DNA of 45,442 nt from Acidobacteriota bacterium (GTDB lineage: Bacteria; Acidobacteriota; Terriglobia; Terriglobales; Acidobacteriaceae), in contig JAJYFA010000002.1 of NCBI GenBank assembly GCA_021790995.1, positions 1 to 45,442 of the forward strand. The letters run 5' to 3'. Made by a program: the position numbers and the translations under genes. Shown in pieces: positions 33,301-44,035 of the stretch. Below the pieces are notes generated by a model, which was not told the DNA's origin, did not search any database, and was given only the letters and a program-made list of their open reading frames with translations. Position 1 is the stretch's first letter; each line of letters opens with the position of its first letter.

Positions 33301-34056
33301 TCATCTCCAAAAGGTATAGCCCACCTGTATCTGGATGCTGGCATTGACGCCGGGGTTGCGATCGCCCAGCGAGGCTGAAGAGATATGCACCGCATTCACG
33401 CCCAGGTCAATCGATCTCCCGGGCCGCAGGAAATAGTGGATTCCTCCACCGCCCTGCGGAGTAAAGTTCCAGACGGAAGTACCGCCGTCGAGCGGCGGAT
33501 TGGCGTTCGGATTGCTGTAATAGTTGGGCGGAAACTTGTGCGTGGTGTAGATGAGTCCGCCCGCAGCCTGGAACCAGGGCTGCACCCGCCGCGATTTGGT
33601 CAGGAAATTCCAGCGAAAGATCACCGGAGTCAGACTGACGCCGTAAAACGTCCCGCCGCCGGTGGGCAACTGACACGCTACCGACTGGCCGTTTTCGTTG
33701 CATGTATAGCTGGACATGTGGGGTGGCGGCGTATATGCCTGCCACAACGGCATGATATTGCCCGCGAGCTCGAACTGGCCGGTAAGGGCTCCAGCGCGCA
33801 AGACGGGCGTAAGCACCTTGCCCAGTTCAAAACCACCCCAGAAGAACTTGAAATTCGAGCGGTTTCCGACACCAGACCCCCAGTTCAGGAACGGGCCGTA
33901 CTCCCAGCTTCTATGATTTCTTACCTGGGCAACGGGGTTTTCAACATCGTTGATCTTCGTACCAGTTGCGCCTGGAGTCTGCGCTGCCGCGGTCATCGCT
34001 CCCATCATTCCGGCTATCAATAAAATCAGATGAGTCCGGAGAGCTTCTTTCACCAT
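33301..34056 (-). CDS. PagL-like acyloxyacyl hydrolase / lipid A 3-O-deacylase
   Basis: PagL-type enzymes sit in the outer membrane and remove the 3-O acyl chain of lipid A. The 251-residue product has a signal peptide (LRTHLILLIAGMMGAMTAAA) and alternating beta-barrel strands, and ends in an aromatic strand (VGYTFWR). The catalytic-type segment AVHISSASLGDRNPGVN contains His224-x-Ser226. Twelve residues on, where the Pseudomonas enzyme has glutamate, spacing suggests Asn238. The start ATG 34056 is chosen over the open frame to 34101. Gene order with an LPS gene set (lpxD, rml genes) fits an envelope role, although lipid A activity itself is unproven. A general outer-membrane acyloxyacyl hydrolase label is the safer one. 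Confidence 0.75.
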   Translation of the reverse strand: MVKEALRTHLILLIAGMMGAMTAAAQTPGATGTKINDVENPVAQVRNHRSWEYGPFLNWGSGVGNRSNFKFFWGGFELGKVLTPVLRAGALTGQFELAGNIMPLWQAYTPPPHMSSYTCNENGQSVACQLPTGGGTFYGVSLTPVIFRWNFLTKSRRVQPWFQAAGGLIYTTHKFPPNYYSNPNANPPLDGGTSVWNFTPQGGGGIHYFLRPGRSIDLGVNAVHISSASLGDRNPGVNASIQIQVGYTFWR

Positions 34057-34099
34057 CCCAATCCCTCTCGCTCCCTTGTCCCCTAGTTCCCTGCATCTC

Positions 34100-34127
34100 A
34101 AAAAAAGACCGCCACAACCGGGCGGCC
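34100..34127 (-). terminator. Intrinsic terminator downstream of the YebC-family gene
   Basis: On the minus strand a 7-bp stem (34121-34127 with 34107-34113, one G-U pair) and a 7-base loop are followed by seven T residues (34106-34100). It lies 26 bases after the stop at 34153, and 44 bases ahead of the PagL-like start, so the two genes are probably separate transcripts. Confidence 0.85.
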
Positions 34128-34152
34128 TTGTCTTGCGTAGCCATGTATTCGT

Positions 34153-34899
34153 TTAGCCGGCCGCGTGCTCCATCTGCTCGGCATCCATATCGAAATTGGA
34201 GTAAACATTCTGTACGTCGTCAAGATCTTCCAGCGTCTCCAGCAACCGCACCATCTGGGCGGCGGCCGGGCCTTCCAGCTTTGTATAGGTCGATGCGACC
34301 ATCGTGACTTCGCTCATCACTGTCGGAATCCCCGCGGCTTTGATGGCTGCAGAAACCGCCTCGTGTGCGCCGGGATCGGTGACAATCTCCCAGGTGTCAC
34401 CCTCGTCGTTCAGGTCTTCTCCGCCGTGCTCCAGTACGATGTCCATCAACTTCTCTTCGCTGGCGGCGGACTTTTCCACGGCGATAAGGCCTTTTTTCGA
34501 AAACATGAACCTGACCGAGCCCGACTCACCAAGATTTCCGCCATTCTTCGAGAACGCATGACGAATCTCGCTCACGGCCCGGTTGCGGTTGTCTGTGAGC
34601 ACGTCCACGATGATCGCGATTCCGCCCGGCCCATAGCCCTCAAACGAAATCTCTTCGTAACTGACACCTTCCAGTTCGCCGGTACCGCGCTGAATCGCCC
34701 GCTTGATGTTGTCAGCAGGCATGTTCTCGGCCTTGGCGGCGGCTACTGCGGTGCGGAGCCGGGCATTGGTGTCAGGATTGCCACCGCCCTTGGCAGCCAC
34801 AGCGATCTCCTTCAGGAGGCGGGTGAATATCTTGCCGCGCTTGGCATCCAGCGCGCCCTTCTTGTGCTTGATGGTGGCCCATTTCGAGTGGCCGGACAT
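34153..34899 (-). CDS. yebC: YebC/PmpR-family protein
   Basis: Members are DNA-binding regulators or, as shown for some YebC proteins, ribosome-associated translation factors for difficult peptide stretches. The 248-residue product begins SGHSKWATIKHKKGALDAKR then GKIFTRLLKEI. It also contains MPADNIKRAIQRGTGE, FEGYGPGGIAIIVDVLTDN and GSVRFMFSKKG, giving full family length. The ATG at 34897-34899 is preceded by TGAGG. The open frame continues upstream to 34962 without homology. A TATACT (34953-34958 on the minus strand) could be its -10 element. No ruvC or ruvA neighbours are seen. Instead it follows rmlC by 152 bases on the same strand. Confidence 0.95.
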   Translation of the reverse strand: MSGHSKWATIKHKKGALDAKRGKIFTRLLKEIAVAAKGGGNPDTNARLRTAVAAAKAENMPADNIKRAIQRGTGELEGVSYEEISFEGYGPGGIAIIVDVLTDNRNRAVSEIRHAFSKNGGNLGESGSVRFMFSKKGLIAVEKSAASEEKLMDIVLEHGGEDLNDEGDTWEIVTDPGAHEAVSAAIKAAGIPTVMSEVTMVASTYTKLEGPAAAQMVRLLETLEDLDDVQNVYSNFDMDAEQMEHAAG

Positions 34900-35051
34900 A
34901 GGAACCTCAAAAGTAATGAAAATAACGGCGTTCTTTCGACACCCGACAAGTGAGTATATCATTCGCAGCGCGGGAAAAAATACGCTCCAATCCGCGCCTC
35001 TGGCCGCGCGGCCTGGCTTGGGGGATCTGGCCGCTGCCAGCCGCTTTGCCC

Positions 35052-35597
35052 TTATGCAAACAGCTCGGCATCGCGCAGCGTTGCGCCCTTATTGTCCTTG
35101 TCGGAAACAATCGGCTGAGTTCCCGCGAGCGGCCACGGAATCGCCAGGTCCGGATCGTTCCACAGGATCGTCCGATCGCCGCCGGGCGCATAATAATCCG
35201 TCACCTTGTACGCAAATCCGGCCACATCGCTCAACACTAGAAACGCGTGCCCGAAACCTTCCGGGATCCACAGCATCCGGCCGTTTTCCCCGCTCAACTC
35301 GACGGCGACATGCCGGCCGAACGCGGGCGAACTTCGGCGCAGGTCCACGGCCACGTCCAGCACGGCGCCGTGCGTGACGCGCACGAGTTTCCCCTGCGGC
35401 TGCACAATTTGGTAGTGGATACCGCGCAATACATTTTTTTTCGAGAGCGAGAAGTTGTCCTGCACCCAGTTCGCCGGCAAGCCAGCCTCGACCATCTGGC
35501 GCAGGTTGAAGGTCTCGGAGAATGCGCCGCGCTCATCCCGGTAGATGGCCGGCGTGAGCAAAAGCACGCCGGGCAAAAAAGTGGTTTCGATCTTCAT
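35052..35597 (-). CDS. rfbC: dTDP-4-dehydrorhamnose 3,5-epimerase
   Basis: RmlC inverts C3 and C5 of dTDP-4-keto-6-deoxyglucose in dTDP-L-rhamnose synthesis, a precursor for O-antigen and other surface glycans. The 181-residue cupin has [12 protein letters not shown] near residue 20 and [18 protein letters not shown] with the active-site histidine around 61. [20 protein letters not shown] and [18 protein letters not shown] follow. It overlaps rfbA by four bases (ATGA). It is the last gene of the rmlB-A-C set. The final enzyme, RmlD reductase, is not present here. Confidence 0.96.
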   Translation of the reverse strand: MKIETTFLPGVLLLTPAIYRDERGAFSETFNLRQMVEAGLPANWVQDNFSLSKKNVLRGIHYQIVQPQGKLVRVTHGAVLDVAVDLRRSSPAFGRHVAVELSGENGRMLWIPEGFGHAFLVLSDVAGFAYKVTDYYAPGGDRTILWNDPDLAIPWPLAGTQPIVSDKDNKGATLRDAELFA

Positions 35598-36490
35598 GAT
35601 CCTTCGCTTCCTGCCGGAAAGTAGGGTTCGTCCAGCAACCCCAGCAAATACTGTCCGTAACCGCTCTTCGCAATGGGCCGGGCGAGCGATTCAAGCTCGG
35701 CGGCGCTGATGAATCCCTGCCGGAAGGCGATCTCCTCCGGGCAGGCGATGTTGAGCCCCTGCCGGCGCTCGATGGTATGCACAAAAAGCGCGGCCTCAAG
35801 CAGCGAGTCGTGCGTGCCCGTGTCGAGCCAGGCCATGCCGCGGCTCATGATCTCAACATTGAGCTTCCCTGCTTCGAGATACCGCCGATTCAGGTCGGTG
35901 ATTTCCAGCTCGCCGCGCGGCGAGGGCTTGAGGGTCTCGGCCAGGCTCACCACATCGCGATCATAGAAGTAGAGGCCCGTCACGGCGTAGCGCGACTTTG
36001 GCGCTTTGGGTTTCTCTTCGAGGCTCACCGCGCGGCCGGTCTTGTCGAATTCCACCACGCCGTATCGCTCGGGATCTTCAACCGGGTAGGCGAAGACCGT
36101 GGCGCCGTCCTTGAGTTGCGCGGCGGTCTGCAACTGCCGCGAGAAGCCCTGCCCGTAGAAGATGTTGTCGCCCAGCACGAGCGCGCTGGCATCGCCGGCG
36201 ATAAAGTCTCGCCCGATGAGAAATGCCTGCGCAAGACCGTCGGGGCTAGGCTGCACCGCGTAGCTGATCTCGAGGCCCCAGCGCCGTCCATCGCCGAGCA
36301 AATCGCTGAAGCGCCCGATGTCCTGCGGCGTGGAGATAATGAGAATCTCCCTCAGCCCGGCGAGCATGAGCGTCGACAGCGGGTAATAAATCATCGGCTT
36401 GTTGTAGACGGGCAGAAGCTGCTTCGAAACCACGTGCGTCACGGGATAAAGCCGCGTCCCCGATCCGCCTGCAAGAATGATGCCTTTCAT
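35594..36490 (-). CDS. rfbA: Glucose-1-phosphate thymidylyltransferase
   Basis: RmlA couples glucose-1-phosphate to dTTP, the first step to dTDP-L-rhamnose. The 298-residue product has the nucleotidyltransferase signature [14 protein letters not shown] (about 5-18), [31 protein letters not shown], and [17 protein letters not shown] (about 220). The end ([12 protein letters not shown]) matches the family. The ATG at 36488-36490 follows rfbB by 33 bases with an AAAGGA site, and the stop overlaps the rfbC start. Confidence 0.96.
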   Translation of the reverse strand: MKGIILAGGSGTRLYPVTHVVSKQLLPVYNKPMIYYPLSTLMLAGLREILIISTPQDIGRFSDLLGDGRRWGLEISYAVQPSPDGLAQAFLIGRDFIAGDASALVLGDNIFYGQGFSRQLQTAAQLKDGATVFAYPVEDPERYGVVEFDKTGRAVSLEEKPKAPKSRYAVTGLYFYDRDVVSLAETLKPSPRGELEITDLNRRYLEAGKLNVEIMSRGMAWLDTGTHDSLLEAALFVHTIERRQGLNIACPEEIAFRQGFISAAELESLARPIAKSGYGQYLLGLLDEPYFPAGSEGS

Positions 36491-36523
36491 GGAAAGATCC
36501 TTTGTCGAGCGGAGCTCGCGGAG

Positions 36524-37612
36524 TCAGGCTGACACTCGCTCCGCGTAGTTTTTCGCAATCCAGTCGCGATAGACGCCGCTGCGCACGCTGTTGACCCACT
36601 CAGCATTGTCCAGGTACCAGCGCACCGTCTTGCGCAATCCGTTCTCAAATTGCTCGGCCGGCTTCCAGCCCAACTCGCGCGTGATCTTGCTCGCGTCGAT
36701 GGCATAGCGCCGGTCGTGCCCCGGACGGTCTTTTACATAGGTGATGAGCTTGCGCCTCGGCTCGGCTCCGGCCCGCGGCCGCAATTGATCCACCAGATCG
36801 CAGATCGTCGTCACCACATCGATGTTCGCCCGCTCGCTGTTTCCGCCCACGTTGTAGGTCTCGCCGGGACTCCCCGCTTCAAGAACCTTCCGAATGGCCG
36901 CGCAGTGGTCCTCTACAAACAGCCAGTCGCGCACGTTCATCCCATCGCCATAGACCGGCAGCGGCTTGCCCTCGAGGGCGTTCAGAATCATCAGCGGAAT
37001 CAGCTTCTCGGGAAATTGAAACGGTCCGTAGTTGTTTGAGCAGTTTGTGGTCAGCACGGGTAGGCCGAAGGTGTGGAAGTAGGCCCGCGCCAGATGATCC
37101 GAACCGGCCTTCGAGGCCGCGTAGGGACTGTTGGGCGCGTAAGGCGTAGTCTCGCTGAAGGCCGGATCGCCGAGCGCAAGCGTGCCATAGACCTCGTCCG
37201 TCGAAACGTGCAGGAAGCGAAACGCGGCGCGACCGGCTTCGTCCAACTCCGCCCAATAGGAGCGCGCCTGCTCCAGCAGCGTAAACGTCCCCATCACGTT
37301 CGTGCGGACAAACGCCTCCGGCGAAACGATCGACCGGTCCACGTGGCTCTCGGCAGCAAAGTGCACGATCGCGCGCGGCCTGTGCCTGCCGAGAAGCGCG
37401 CCAATCAGCCCGGCATCGCAGATATCCCCGCGCGCAAAAGTGTAGCGCGAATCGCTGGCAATGGATTCGAGGTTTGCGGCATTGCCGGCGTAGGTCAGCA
37501 GGTCGAGATTGACGACCGCCGCGCCTTCGGCCTTCATCCACGTGAGCACAAAGTTCGAGCCAATAAACCCCGCTCCGCCAGTGACCAGAATCGTGTCGTT
37601 CAATGTATTCAT
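36524..37612 (-). CDS. rfbB: dTDP-glucose 4,6-dehydratase
   Basis: RmlB oxidises, dehydrates and reduces dTDP-glucose to dTDP-4-keto-6-deoxyglucose with bound NAD. The 362-residue product is an extended SDR enzyme. It shows [10 protein letters not shown] (about 10), [23 protein letters not shown] with catalytic Asp-Glu, and [15 protein letters not shown] holding the Tyr-x3-Lys pair. The ATG at 37610-37612 is used, because 32 upstream in-frame residues are unlike the family. A TATACT lies ten bases ahead, so the message may be nearly leaderless. First gene of the rmlB-A-C run, divergent from gltB. Confidence 0.96.
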   Translation of the reverse strand: MNTLNDTILVTGGAGFIGSNFVLTWMKAEGAAVVNLDLLTYAGNAANLESIASDSRYTFARGDICDAGLIGALLGRHRPRAIVHFAAESHVDRSIVSPEAFVRTNVMGTFTLLEQARSYWAELDEAGRAAFRFLHVSTDEVYGTLALGDPAFSETTPYAPNSPYAASKAGSDHLARAYFHTFGLPVLTTNCSNNYGPFQFPEKLIPLMILNALEGKPLPVYGDGMNVRDWLFVEDHCAAIRKVLEAGSPGETYNVGGNSERANIDVVTTICDLVDQLRPRAGAEPRRKLITYVKDRPGHDRRYAIDASKITRELGWKPAEQFENGLRKTVRWYLDNAEWVNSVRSGVYRDWIAKNYAERVSA

Positions 37613-37707
37613 TCCAACCGAGTATACGTCACAAAACAAGCTACATGCGCTCCATGGACCATGAAAACAATACCCTTCGTTTCCCACTGTGAAAAGGAAT
37701 TCCAACA

Positions 37708-37736
37708 TTGACGCCGGATTTTCGCTATATTAAAAG
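37708..37736 (+). promoter_or_regulatory. Candidate promoter for gltB-gltD
   Basis: TTGACG (37708-37713) and TAAAAG (37731-37736) are separated by 17 bases, matching consensus at five and four of six positions. The predicted start near 37743 gives a leader of about 140 bases that contains the hairpin at 37795-37816. Confidence 0.4.
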
Positions 37737-37794
37737 TAGCGCAGTTCCGGATGCGGCCGGACCTGCTCACGCAAAGCTCTCCACTCAACGCAGG

Positions 37795-37816
37795 GCGATT
37801 TCTCACCAGAAATCGC
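37795..37816 (+). promoter_or_regulatory. 9-bp perfect hairpin in the gltB leader
   Basis: GCGATTTCT (37795-37803) and AGAAATCGC (37808-37816) are exact complements with a CACC loop, 67 bases before the gltB ATG. No T tract follows. It could be an mRNA structure or a protein-binding dyad. The remaining divergent region 37613-37883 shows no gene. Confidence 0.4.
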
Positions 37817-37883
37817 AGCGTGGATGTGTATTCGTTCCGGAAGGACCCGCCGCATCGACAAAATTCTGCACGCAAGGGCTGCC

Positions 37884-40800
37884 ATGGAATCCTCAGACTA
37901 TCGTCTACGCGCTCCAAAATCGCAAGGGCTTTATCATCCGCGGGATGAGCATGATGCCTGTGGTATGGGACTGGTCGCGAACATCCGCGGCGAGAAGAGC
38001 CACGAGATTATCCGCAAAGGGCTTGAGGTGCTCATCAACCTCACCCATCGCGGTGCGGCAGGCTGCGACCCTGAGACGGGCGACGGCGCCGGCATCCTGA
38101 TCCAGATTCCCCACGCCTTTTTTGTGCGCGAGTGCGCAGAGCTCGGCATGAATCTGCCCGAGTCCGGCGCCTACGGCGTAGCCATGTGCTTCCTGCCTGT
38201 GGAAAAGCATAACCGCCTGCAATGCGAAGGCATCTTTGAGCGCATCGCCCAGGAAGAGGGCTGCCAGGTACTCGGCTGGCGCGACACGCCCGTGAATGGC
38301 GACGCCATCGGCCGCGAAGCTCGCCGCTCCCAACCCTACATCGAACAGCTCTTCCTCGGCAGCCCGCAGGGGCTCGACGAAGAGGCGTTCGAGCGCCTGC
38401 TCTATCGCGTGCGCCGCCGCACGGAGAACGAGGTTGCGGATTCGGACATCGAAGAAAAGGAGACGTTCTACGTTCCATCCTGTTCCTGCCGCACGATCAT
38501 TTACAAAGGCCTGATGCTGGCGCCACAGATCGAAAAATTTTACTTCGAGCTGGCGAATCCCCTGGTCACCAGCGCGCTGGCCCTGATTCACCAGCGTTTC
38601 TCGACCAACACCTTCCCGAGCTGGAAGCTGGCCCACCCCTATCGCTATGTTGCGCACAACGGCGAGATCAACACCATTCGCGGCAACATCAGCTGGATGA
38701 ACGCACGCCAGTCGGTGCTGGCCAGTCCGCTTTTCGGCGAGAAGATCGGCGATCTCTATCCGGTCATTATCCCTGGAGGCAGCGACTCGGCTTCGCTCGA
38801 CAACGCCGTGGAATTCCTCTATCAGTCTGGCCGTTCCCTGCCCCACGTGATGGCGATGCTGATTCCCGAAGCATGGGCGGGCAATCCCGACATGGACGAG
38901 GACAAGCGCGCCTTCTATGAGTACCACGCCTCGCTGATGGAGCCGTGGGATGGTCCCGCCGCGATCGCCTTCACCGACGGCAAGGTCATCGGCGCCACGC
39001 TCGACCGCAACGGTCTGCGTCCTGGCCGCTACATCGTAACCAAGGACGATCTGGTGGTTCTCGCCTCCGAAGCCGGCGTCATTGAAGTTCCACCGGAAGA
39101 CATTGTGAAAAAGGGCCGGCTGCAACCCGGCCGCATGTTCCTCGTCGATACCGTCGAGCAGCGCATCGTTTCTGACGCCGAGATCAAGAAAAATCTCGCC
39201 GCGCGCAAGCCCTACGGCGAATGGCTCCAGCAGCAGCAGATCAAGATCGACGCGCTGCCCGAGCCTGCACGGACCATTGCCTCGAATCCCGAGACGCTCC
39301 AGCGCCGCCAGCGCGCCTGCGGCTACAGCGAAGAGGATCTGCGCATCCTGCTCGCGCCAATGGCGATCAACGGACAGGAGCCCATCGGCTCGATGGGGAC
39401 AGATGTTCCGCTGGCCTGTCTCTCCGATCGCCCGCAGCCGCTCTTTAACTACTTCAAGCAGCTCTTCGCGCAGGTCACGAATCCGCCCATTGATCCCATT
39501 CGCGAAGAGCTGGTGATGTCGCTCATCAGCTACATTGGCACCGAGCGCAACATTCTGGATGAGGCGCCAGAAAACTGCCACACGCTCAAGCTGCCGCATC
39601 CGATCCTCACCAACCGCGACCTGGAGAAGCTGCGCCGCGTCTCATCCGGAGATTTGCTGGCCACCACACTGCCCGCGCTCTTCCGCGCCGAGGATGGTGA
39701 AAGGGGGCTGAAGATCGCCCTCGAAGAGCTGAGCGCCCGCGCATCACATGCGGTCAACTCCGGTTACACGCTGCTGATTCTCTCCGACCGCGGTGTCGAT
39801 CCGACCTACGCGCCGATTCCGAGCCTGCTGGCCATGGCCGCCGTGCACAATCGTCTGGTGAAGGAAGAGACCCGCACGCAGGTCGCGCTCATCATCGAAA
39901 GCGGCGAACCGCGCGAGGTGATGCACTTTGCGCTCCTGATCGGTTACGGCGCCAGCGCCATCAACCCGTACCTTGCCATCGAGACCATCCACGACCTGAA
40001 GCGCCGCGGCCTGCTGCCGGAGAATATCAGCGCGGAAGCCGCCGAGAAGAACTTCGTCAAGGCCATCGACAAGGGACTGCTGAAGACCTTCTCGAAGATG
40101 GGCATCTCGACGCTGCAAAGCTATCGCGGCGCGCAGGTCTTCGAAGCGGTTGGCCTCAACAAGTCGCTGATCGACGCCTACTTTCCCGGAACGGCCTCGC
40201 GCATCGAGGGCGTCGGCCTCGACGTGCTCGCCCACGAAGCGGTGATGAAGCACGAGTTTGCCTTCCAGCCGTTGACGGATTCGGAAACCGAACTGGTGGT
40301 CGGGGGCCAGTATCAATATCGCGAGGGCGGCGAGTATCACCTGCTCAATCCGCTCACCATCAGCAAGGTGCAGCACGCGGTGCGGCAGAACAGCTTCGCC
40401 ACGTTCCAGGAATACAGCGACCTCATCGACAACCAGAACCGCAACCTGTGCACGCTGCGCGGACTGATGAAGTTGAAGTACGCCGAGAATCCGATCTCGA
40501 TCGATGAGGTCGAGCCGGCCAAGGAGATCGTCAAGCGATTCACGACCGGCGCCATGAGCTACGGATCGATCTCGAAGGAAGCGCACGAGACGCTGGCCAT
40601 CGCCATGAACCGCCTCGGCGGCATGTCGAACACCGGCGAAGGCGGCGAGGACGAGGCGCGCTTCAAGCCCGATCCGAATGGCGACAGCCGCCGCTCGGCC
40701 GTCAAACAGGTCGCGAGCGGACGCTTCGGCGTGACCACGAACTACCTTGTCAACGCCGATGAACTGCAGATCAAGATGGCGCAGGGCGCAAAGCCCGGCG

Positions 40801-42476
40801 AGGGCGGCCAGTTGCCCGGCCACAAGGTGGACGAGGTGATTGCCCGGACGCGCCACTCGATCCCCGGCGTCGGTCTGATCTCGCCTCCGCCGCACCACGA
40901 CATTTATTCGATCGAGGATCTGGCGCAGCTCATCTACGACCTCAAGAACGTCAATCCGCAGGCGCGCATCGCGGTCAAGCTGGTCTCCGAGGTCGGCGTC
41001 GGCACGGTCGCTGCCGGCGTCTCCAAGGCGCACGCCGACGTGGTCCTGATCTCAGGCGACACCGGCGGCACGGGCGCATCGCCGCTCAGCTCCATCAAAC
41101 ACGCCGGCCTGCCCTGGGAGCTTGGCCTGGCCGAAACGCAGCAGGTGCTGCTGCTCAACGACCTGCGCAGCCGCATCCGCGTGCAGACCGACGGCAAATT
41201 GCAGACTGGCCGCGATGTGGTGATCGCCGCCCTGCTCGGCGCCGAAGAGTTCGGCTTTGCCACCATGCCGCTGATTTCCATGGGCTGCATCATGATGCGC
41301 AAGTGTCACCTCAACACCTGCGCGGTCGGCATTGCCACGCAGGACCCTGTGCTGCGCAAGCGCTTCACCGGCACGCCCGAGCACGTCATCAACTTCTTCT
41401 TCTTTATCGCCGAGCAGATGCGCCAGCACATGGCGAAACTTGGCTTCCGCACCGTCGACGAGATGGTGGGACACGTCGAGAAAATCGATGTCCACCTCGA
41501 CGATGCGCACTGGAAGGCCAAGGGCATCAACCTCTCGTCGATCCTGTACGTGCCCACATTGCCCTCGCGTGTTGCGCGCCGCCGCACCACCTGCCAGGAC
41601 CACGGCCTCGCGCCAGCGCTCGACCACGCGCTCATCGCCAAGGCCAGGCCGGCGCTCGAATCGCGGGCCAAGGTGACGGGCAGCTTCGCCATCCGCAACG
41701 TGCACCGCACCGTCGGCGCCATGCTGGGCGGCGAGATCGCGCGCCGCTACGGGTCGGCCGGCTTGCCGGATGGCACCATTCACTTCAATTTCCGCGGCTC
41801 GGCGGGCCAGAGCTTCGGCGCCTTCGTGCCCAAGGGCGTCACGCTGGAGCTTGAAGGCGACGCCAACGACTACCTCGGCAAGGGGCTCTCCGGCGGACGC
41901 ATCATCGCCTATCCGCCCAAGACCTCCAGCTTCCAGCCCGAGGAGAGCATTCTTGTAGGCAACGTCGTTCTCTACGGCGCGACCAGCGGCGAGGTCTTCC
42001 TGAACGGCATCGGCGGCGAACGCTTCGCGGTCCGCAACTCCGGCGCAACCGCAGTTGTCGAGGGCGTTGGCGATCACGGCTGCGAGTACATGACCAACGG
42101 CCTTGTGATCGTTCTCGGTTCCACGGGCCGCAACTTCGCAGCCGGCATGAGTGGCGGTATCGCCTATGTCTACGACGACCAGGGCGACTTCTCCACGCGC
42201 CGCTCGAACAAGAGCAGCGTCGACCTCGAACCGCTCGTCGATCCTGCCGATGTCGAGCAGGTTCGCGATCTGCTGGCGCGTCACCGCGACGCAACAGGCA
42301 GCCCGCGCGCCGCGTGGGTTCTCGAACACTGGGCCGATGCGCAGCCCAGGTTCATCAAAGTCTTTCCACACGAGTACAAGCGTGTGCTTGGCGTTGCGCG
42401 CGCACAATCGGTTTACGCGCCACCCGCTATTTTGTCGCCTCTCGTGGCGACAGCCGCAGAGGTGCATCATGGGTAA
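37884..42476 (+). CDS. gltB: Glutamate synthase large subunit
   Basis: GltB transfers the amide of glutamine to 2-oxoglutarate, making two glutamates with electrons from GltD. From ATG 37884 (AAGGG site) the product is 1530 residues. A 25-residue propeptide precedes Cys26 ([13 protein letters not shown]), the expected N-terminal nucleophile of the class II amidotransferase domain. The central domain follows, then the FMN-binding synthase domain ([47 protein letters not shown]). The [3Fe-4S] loop [19 protein letters not shown] is intact, and the C-terminal GXGXG beta-helix is complete. A longer frame from 37824 lacks support. The stop lies eight bases inside gltD. Confidence 0.97.
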   Translation: MESSDYRLRAPKSQGLYHPRDEHDACGMGLVANIRGEKSHEIIRKGLEVLINLTHRGAAGCDPETGDGAGILIQIPHAFFVRECAELGMNLPESGAYGVAMCFLPVEKHNRLQCEGIFERIAQEEGCQVLGWRDTPVNGDAIGREARRSQPYIEQLFLGSPQGLDEEAFERLLYRVRRRTENEVADSDIEEKETFYVPSCSCRTIIYKGLMLAPQIEKFYFELANPLVTSALALIHQRFSTNTFPSWKLAHPYRYVAHNGEINTIRGNISWMNARQSVLASPLFGEKIGDLYPVIIPGGSDSASLDNAVEFLYQSGRSLPHVMAMLIPEAWAGNPDMDEDKRAFYEYHASLMEPWDGPAAIAFTDGKVIGATLDRNGLRPGRYIVTKDDLVVLASEAGVIEVPPEDIVKKGRLQPGRMFLVDTVEQRIVSDAEIKKNLAARKPYGEWLQQQQIKIDALPEPARTIASNPETLQRRQRACGYSEEDLRILLAPMAINGQEPIGSMGTDVPLACLSDRPQPLFNYFKQLFAQVTNPPIDPIREELVMSLISYIGTERNILDEAPENCHTLKLPHPILTNRDLEKLRRVSSGDLLATTLPALFRAEDGERGLKIALEELSARASHAVNSGYTLLILSDRGVDPTYAPIPSLLAMAAVHNRLVKEETRTQVALIIESGEPREVMHFALLIGYGASAINPYLAIETIHDLKRRGLLPENISAEAAEKNFVKAIDKGLLKTFSKMGISTLQSYRGAQVFEAVGLNKSLIDAYFPGTASRIEGVGLDVLAHEAVMKHEFAFQPLTDSETELVVGGQYQYREGGEYHLLNPLTISKVQHAVRQNSFATFQEYSDLIDNQNRNLCTLRGLMKLKYAENPISIDEVEPAKEIVKRFTTGAMSYGSISKEAHETLAIAMNRLGGMSNTGEGGEDEARFKPDPNGDSRRSAVKQVASGRFGVTTNYLVNADELQIKMAQGAKPGEGGQLPGHKVDEVIARTRHSIPGVGLISPPPHHDIYSIEDLAQLIYDLKNVNPQARIAVKLVSEVGVGTVAAGVSKAHADVVLISGDTGGTGASPLSSIKHAGLPWELGLAETQQVLLLNDLRSRIRVQTDGKLQTGRDVVIAALLGAEEFGFATMPLISMGCIMMRKCHLNTCAVGIATQDPVLRKRFTGTPEHVINFFFFIAEQMRQHMAKLGFRTVDEMVGHVEKIDVHLDDAHWKAKGINLSSILYVPTLPSRVARRRTTCQDHGLAPALDHALIAKARPALESRAKVTGSFAIRNVHRTVGAMLGGEIARRYGSAGLPDGTIHFNFRGSAGQSFGAFVPKGVTLELEGDANDYLGKGLSGGRIIAYPPKTSSFQPEESILVGNVVLYGATSGEVFLNGIGGERFAVRNSGATAVVEGVGDHGCEYMTNGLVIVLGSTGRNFAAGMSGGIAYVYDDQGDFSTRRSNKSSVDLEPLVDPADVEQVRDLLARHRDATGSPRAAWVLEHWADAQPRFIKVFPHEYKRVLGVARAQSVYAPPAILSPLVATAAEVHHG

Positions 42477-43944
42477 GGTCACAGGCTTTCTTGAAATTCC
42501 GCGCGAACAACCCAGCCGCCGCAAGGCCGAAGAGCGCATCAAGGACTGGTTCGAGATCTACGAGCCATTCCCCGAGGAGAAGCAGCGCGAACAAGGCGCG
42601 CGCTGCATGGACTGCGGTGTGCCCTTCTGCCACACCGGCTGCCCGGTGAACAACCTGATCCCCGACTGGAACGACCTGGTCTACAACAATCGCTGGGAGG
42701 CTGCAATCCGCCGTCTCCACTCGACCAACAACTTTCCGGAATTTACCGGACGCATTTGCCCTGCCCCGTGCGAGGCAGCTTGCGTGCTCGGCATCAATCA
42801 GCCGCCGGTCTCGATCAAGCTCATCGAGCGGTCGCTTGTGGAGCGCGCGTGGGACGAGGGCTGGATTCATCCCGAGCCGCCCGAACAGGCCACCGGCAAG
42901 CGCGTCGCCGTCGTCGGCAGCGGTCCCTCGGGCCTGGCCGCCGCGCAGCAGTTGCGCCGCGCCGGCCACTCTGTCACGGTCTTCGAGAAGAACGACCGTA
43001 TCGGCGGTTTGCTCCGCTACGGCATTCCCAACTTCAAGCTCGAAAAGCATGTCATCGACCGCCGCATCGAGCAGATGCGCGCCGAAGGCGTGGTCTTCAG
43101 AACCAAAGCGCACGTGGGCGTCAATATCCCTGTCAAAGCGCTGACGGACGAATTCGACGCCATCCTGCTCTGCGGCGGCGCGGAACAGCCCCGCGATCTG
43201 GTTGTACCCGGCCGTGAGCTCAAGGGCATTCACTTCGCCATGGAGTTCCTGCCGCAGCAGAATCGCCGCAACGAGGGCGACTCCGAAGCGGAGCTTCTCG
43301 CATCGATGAAGGCCGCTGAGCCTATTCTCGCCACCGGCAAGCGCGTCGTCATCATCGGCGGCGGCGACACCGGCGCCGACTGCCTCGGCACCAGCCTTCG
43401 CCAGGGCGCGAAGAGCGTCCAGCAGTTCGAAATCATGCCCAAGCCGCCCGAGGAGCGCGCCGCCTCAACGCCATGGCCGCTCTGGCCGCTGCAACTGCGC
43501 ACAGAAAGCTCGCACGAAGAGGGTGGCATCCGCGACTGGAGCATCAACACCCTCAAGTTCACCGGCGACGCCGAGGGCAACGTCAAGCTGCTTCACGCTA
43601 TCCGCGTCGGTCCTCCGCCCAGGTTCGAGCCGATCGCCGGCTCCGAGTTCACGCTCGACGCCGACCTTGTCTTGCTCGCGATGGGCTTCCTCGGTCCCGT
43701 TCGCAACGGCATGATCGAGCAGCTTGGCCTGCAACTCGACAACCGCGGCAACGTCGCCACGACAAACTACATGAGCTCCGCCGACGGCATCTTCGCCGCT
43801 GGCGACATGCGCCGCGGCCAGTCGCTTGTGGTATGGGCGATCTCCGAAGGCCGCAAAGCCGCCGCCGCGATCAATGAGTACCTGTCTACCAAACAGGAAC
43901 CTCTCGCGCGCGCTCGCCACTCCGTAGCGGTCGGCTCTCGATAG
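42469..43944 (+). CDS. gltD: Glutamate synthase small subunit
   Basis: GltD oxidises NADPH and passes electrons through FAD and iron-sulfur clusters to GltB. The 491-residue product has the N-terminal cluster region ([20 protein letters not shown] and [15 protein letters not shown]). The FAD site ([21 protein letters not shown]) and NADPH site ([18 protein letters not shown]) follow. The C-terminal FAD segment is [20 protein letters not shown]. The ATG at 42469 overlaps gltB by eight bases and has GAGG upstream. A strong terminator follows. Confidence 0.96.
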   Translation: MGKVTGFLEIPREQPSRRKAEERIKDWFEIYEPFPEEKQREQGARCMDCGVPFCHTGCPVNNLIPDWNDLVYNNRWEAAIRRLHSTNNFPEFTGRICPAPCEAACVLGINQPPVSIKLIERSLVERAWDEGWIHPEPPEQATGKRVAVVGSGPSGLAAAQQLRRAGHSVTVFEKNDRIGGLLRYGIPNFKLEKHVIDRRIEQMRAEGVVFRTKAHVGVNIPVKALTDEFDAILLCGGAEQPRDLVVPGRELKGIHFAMEFLPQQNRRNEGDSEAELLASMKAAEPILATGKRVVIIGGGDTGADCLGTSLRQGAKSVQQFEIMPKPPEERAASTPWPLWPLQLRTESSHEEGGIRDWSINTLKFTGDAEGNVKLLHAIRVGPPPRFEPIAGSEFTLDADLVLLAMGFLGPVRNGMIEQLGLQLDNRGNVATTNYMSSADGIFAAGDMRRGQSLVVWAISEGRKAAAAINEYLSTKQEPLARARHSVAVGSR

Positions 43945-43971
43945 AAACCTGACGCTGGTCTCCAGATCGGC

Positions 43972-44001
43972 AAAAGAGCGGGCATCGACGCCCGCTCTTT
44001 T
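43972..44001. terminator. Strong bidirectional intrinsic terminator between gltD and the phosphoesterase gene
   Basis: A perfect 12-bp stem (43972-43983 with 43990-44001, GC-rich core GAGCGGGC) encloses the loop ATCGAC. On the plus strand it runs into TTTTCTTTTC. The A/T ends of the stem give a short T run on the minus strand as well. It lies 28 bases after the gltD stop and 35 bases from the convergent gene's stop. Confidence 0.92.
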
Positions 44002-44035
44002 CTTTTCTGCACAGACCACTACATCTGTCCTGCTC

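Noticed and set aside
35002..35013. GGCCGCGCGGCC-type GC palindrome and T tract downstream of rfbC as a terminator
   Set aside because: The palindrome has no loop and is well separated from the T tract, so a functional intrinsic terminator is not supported.
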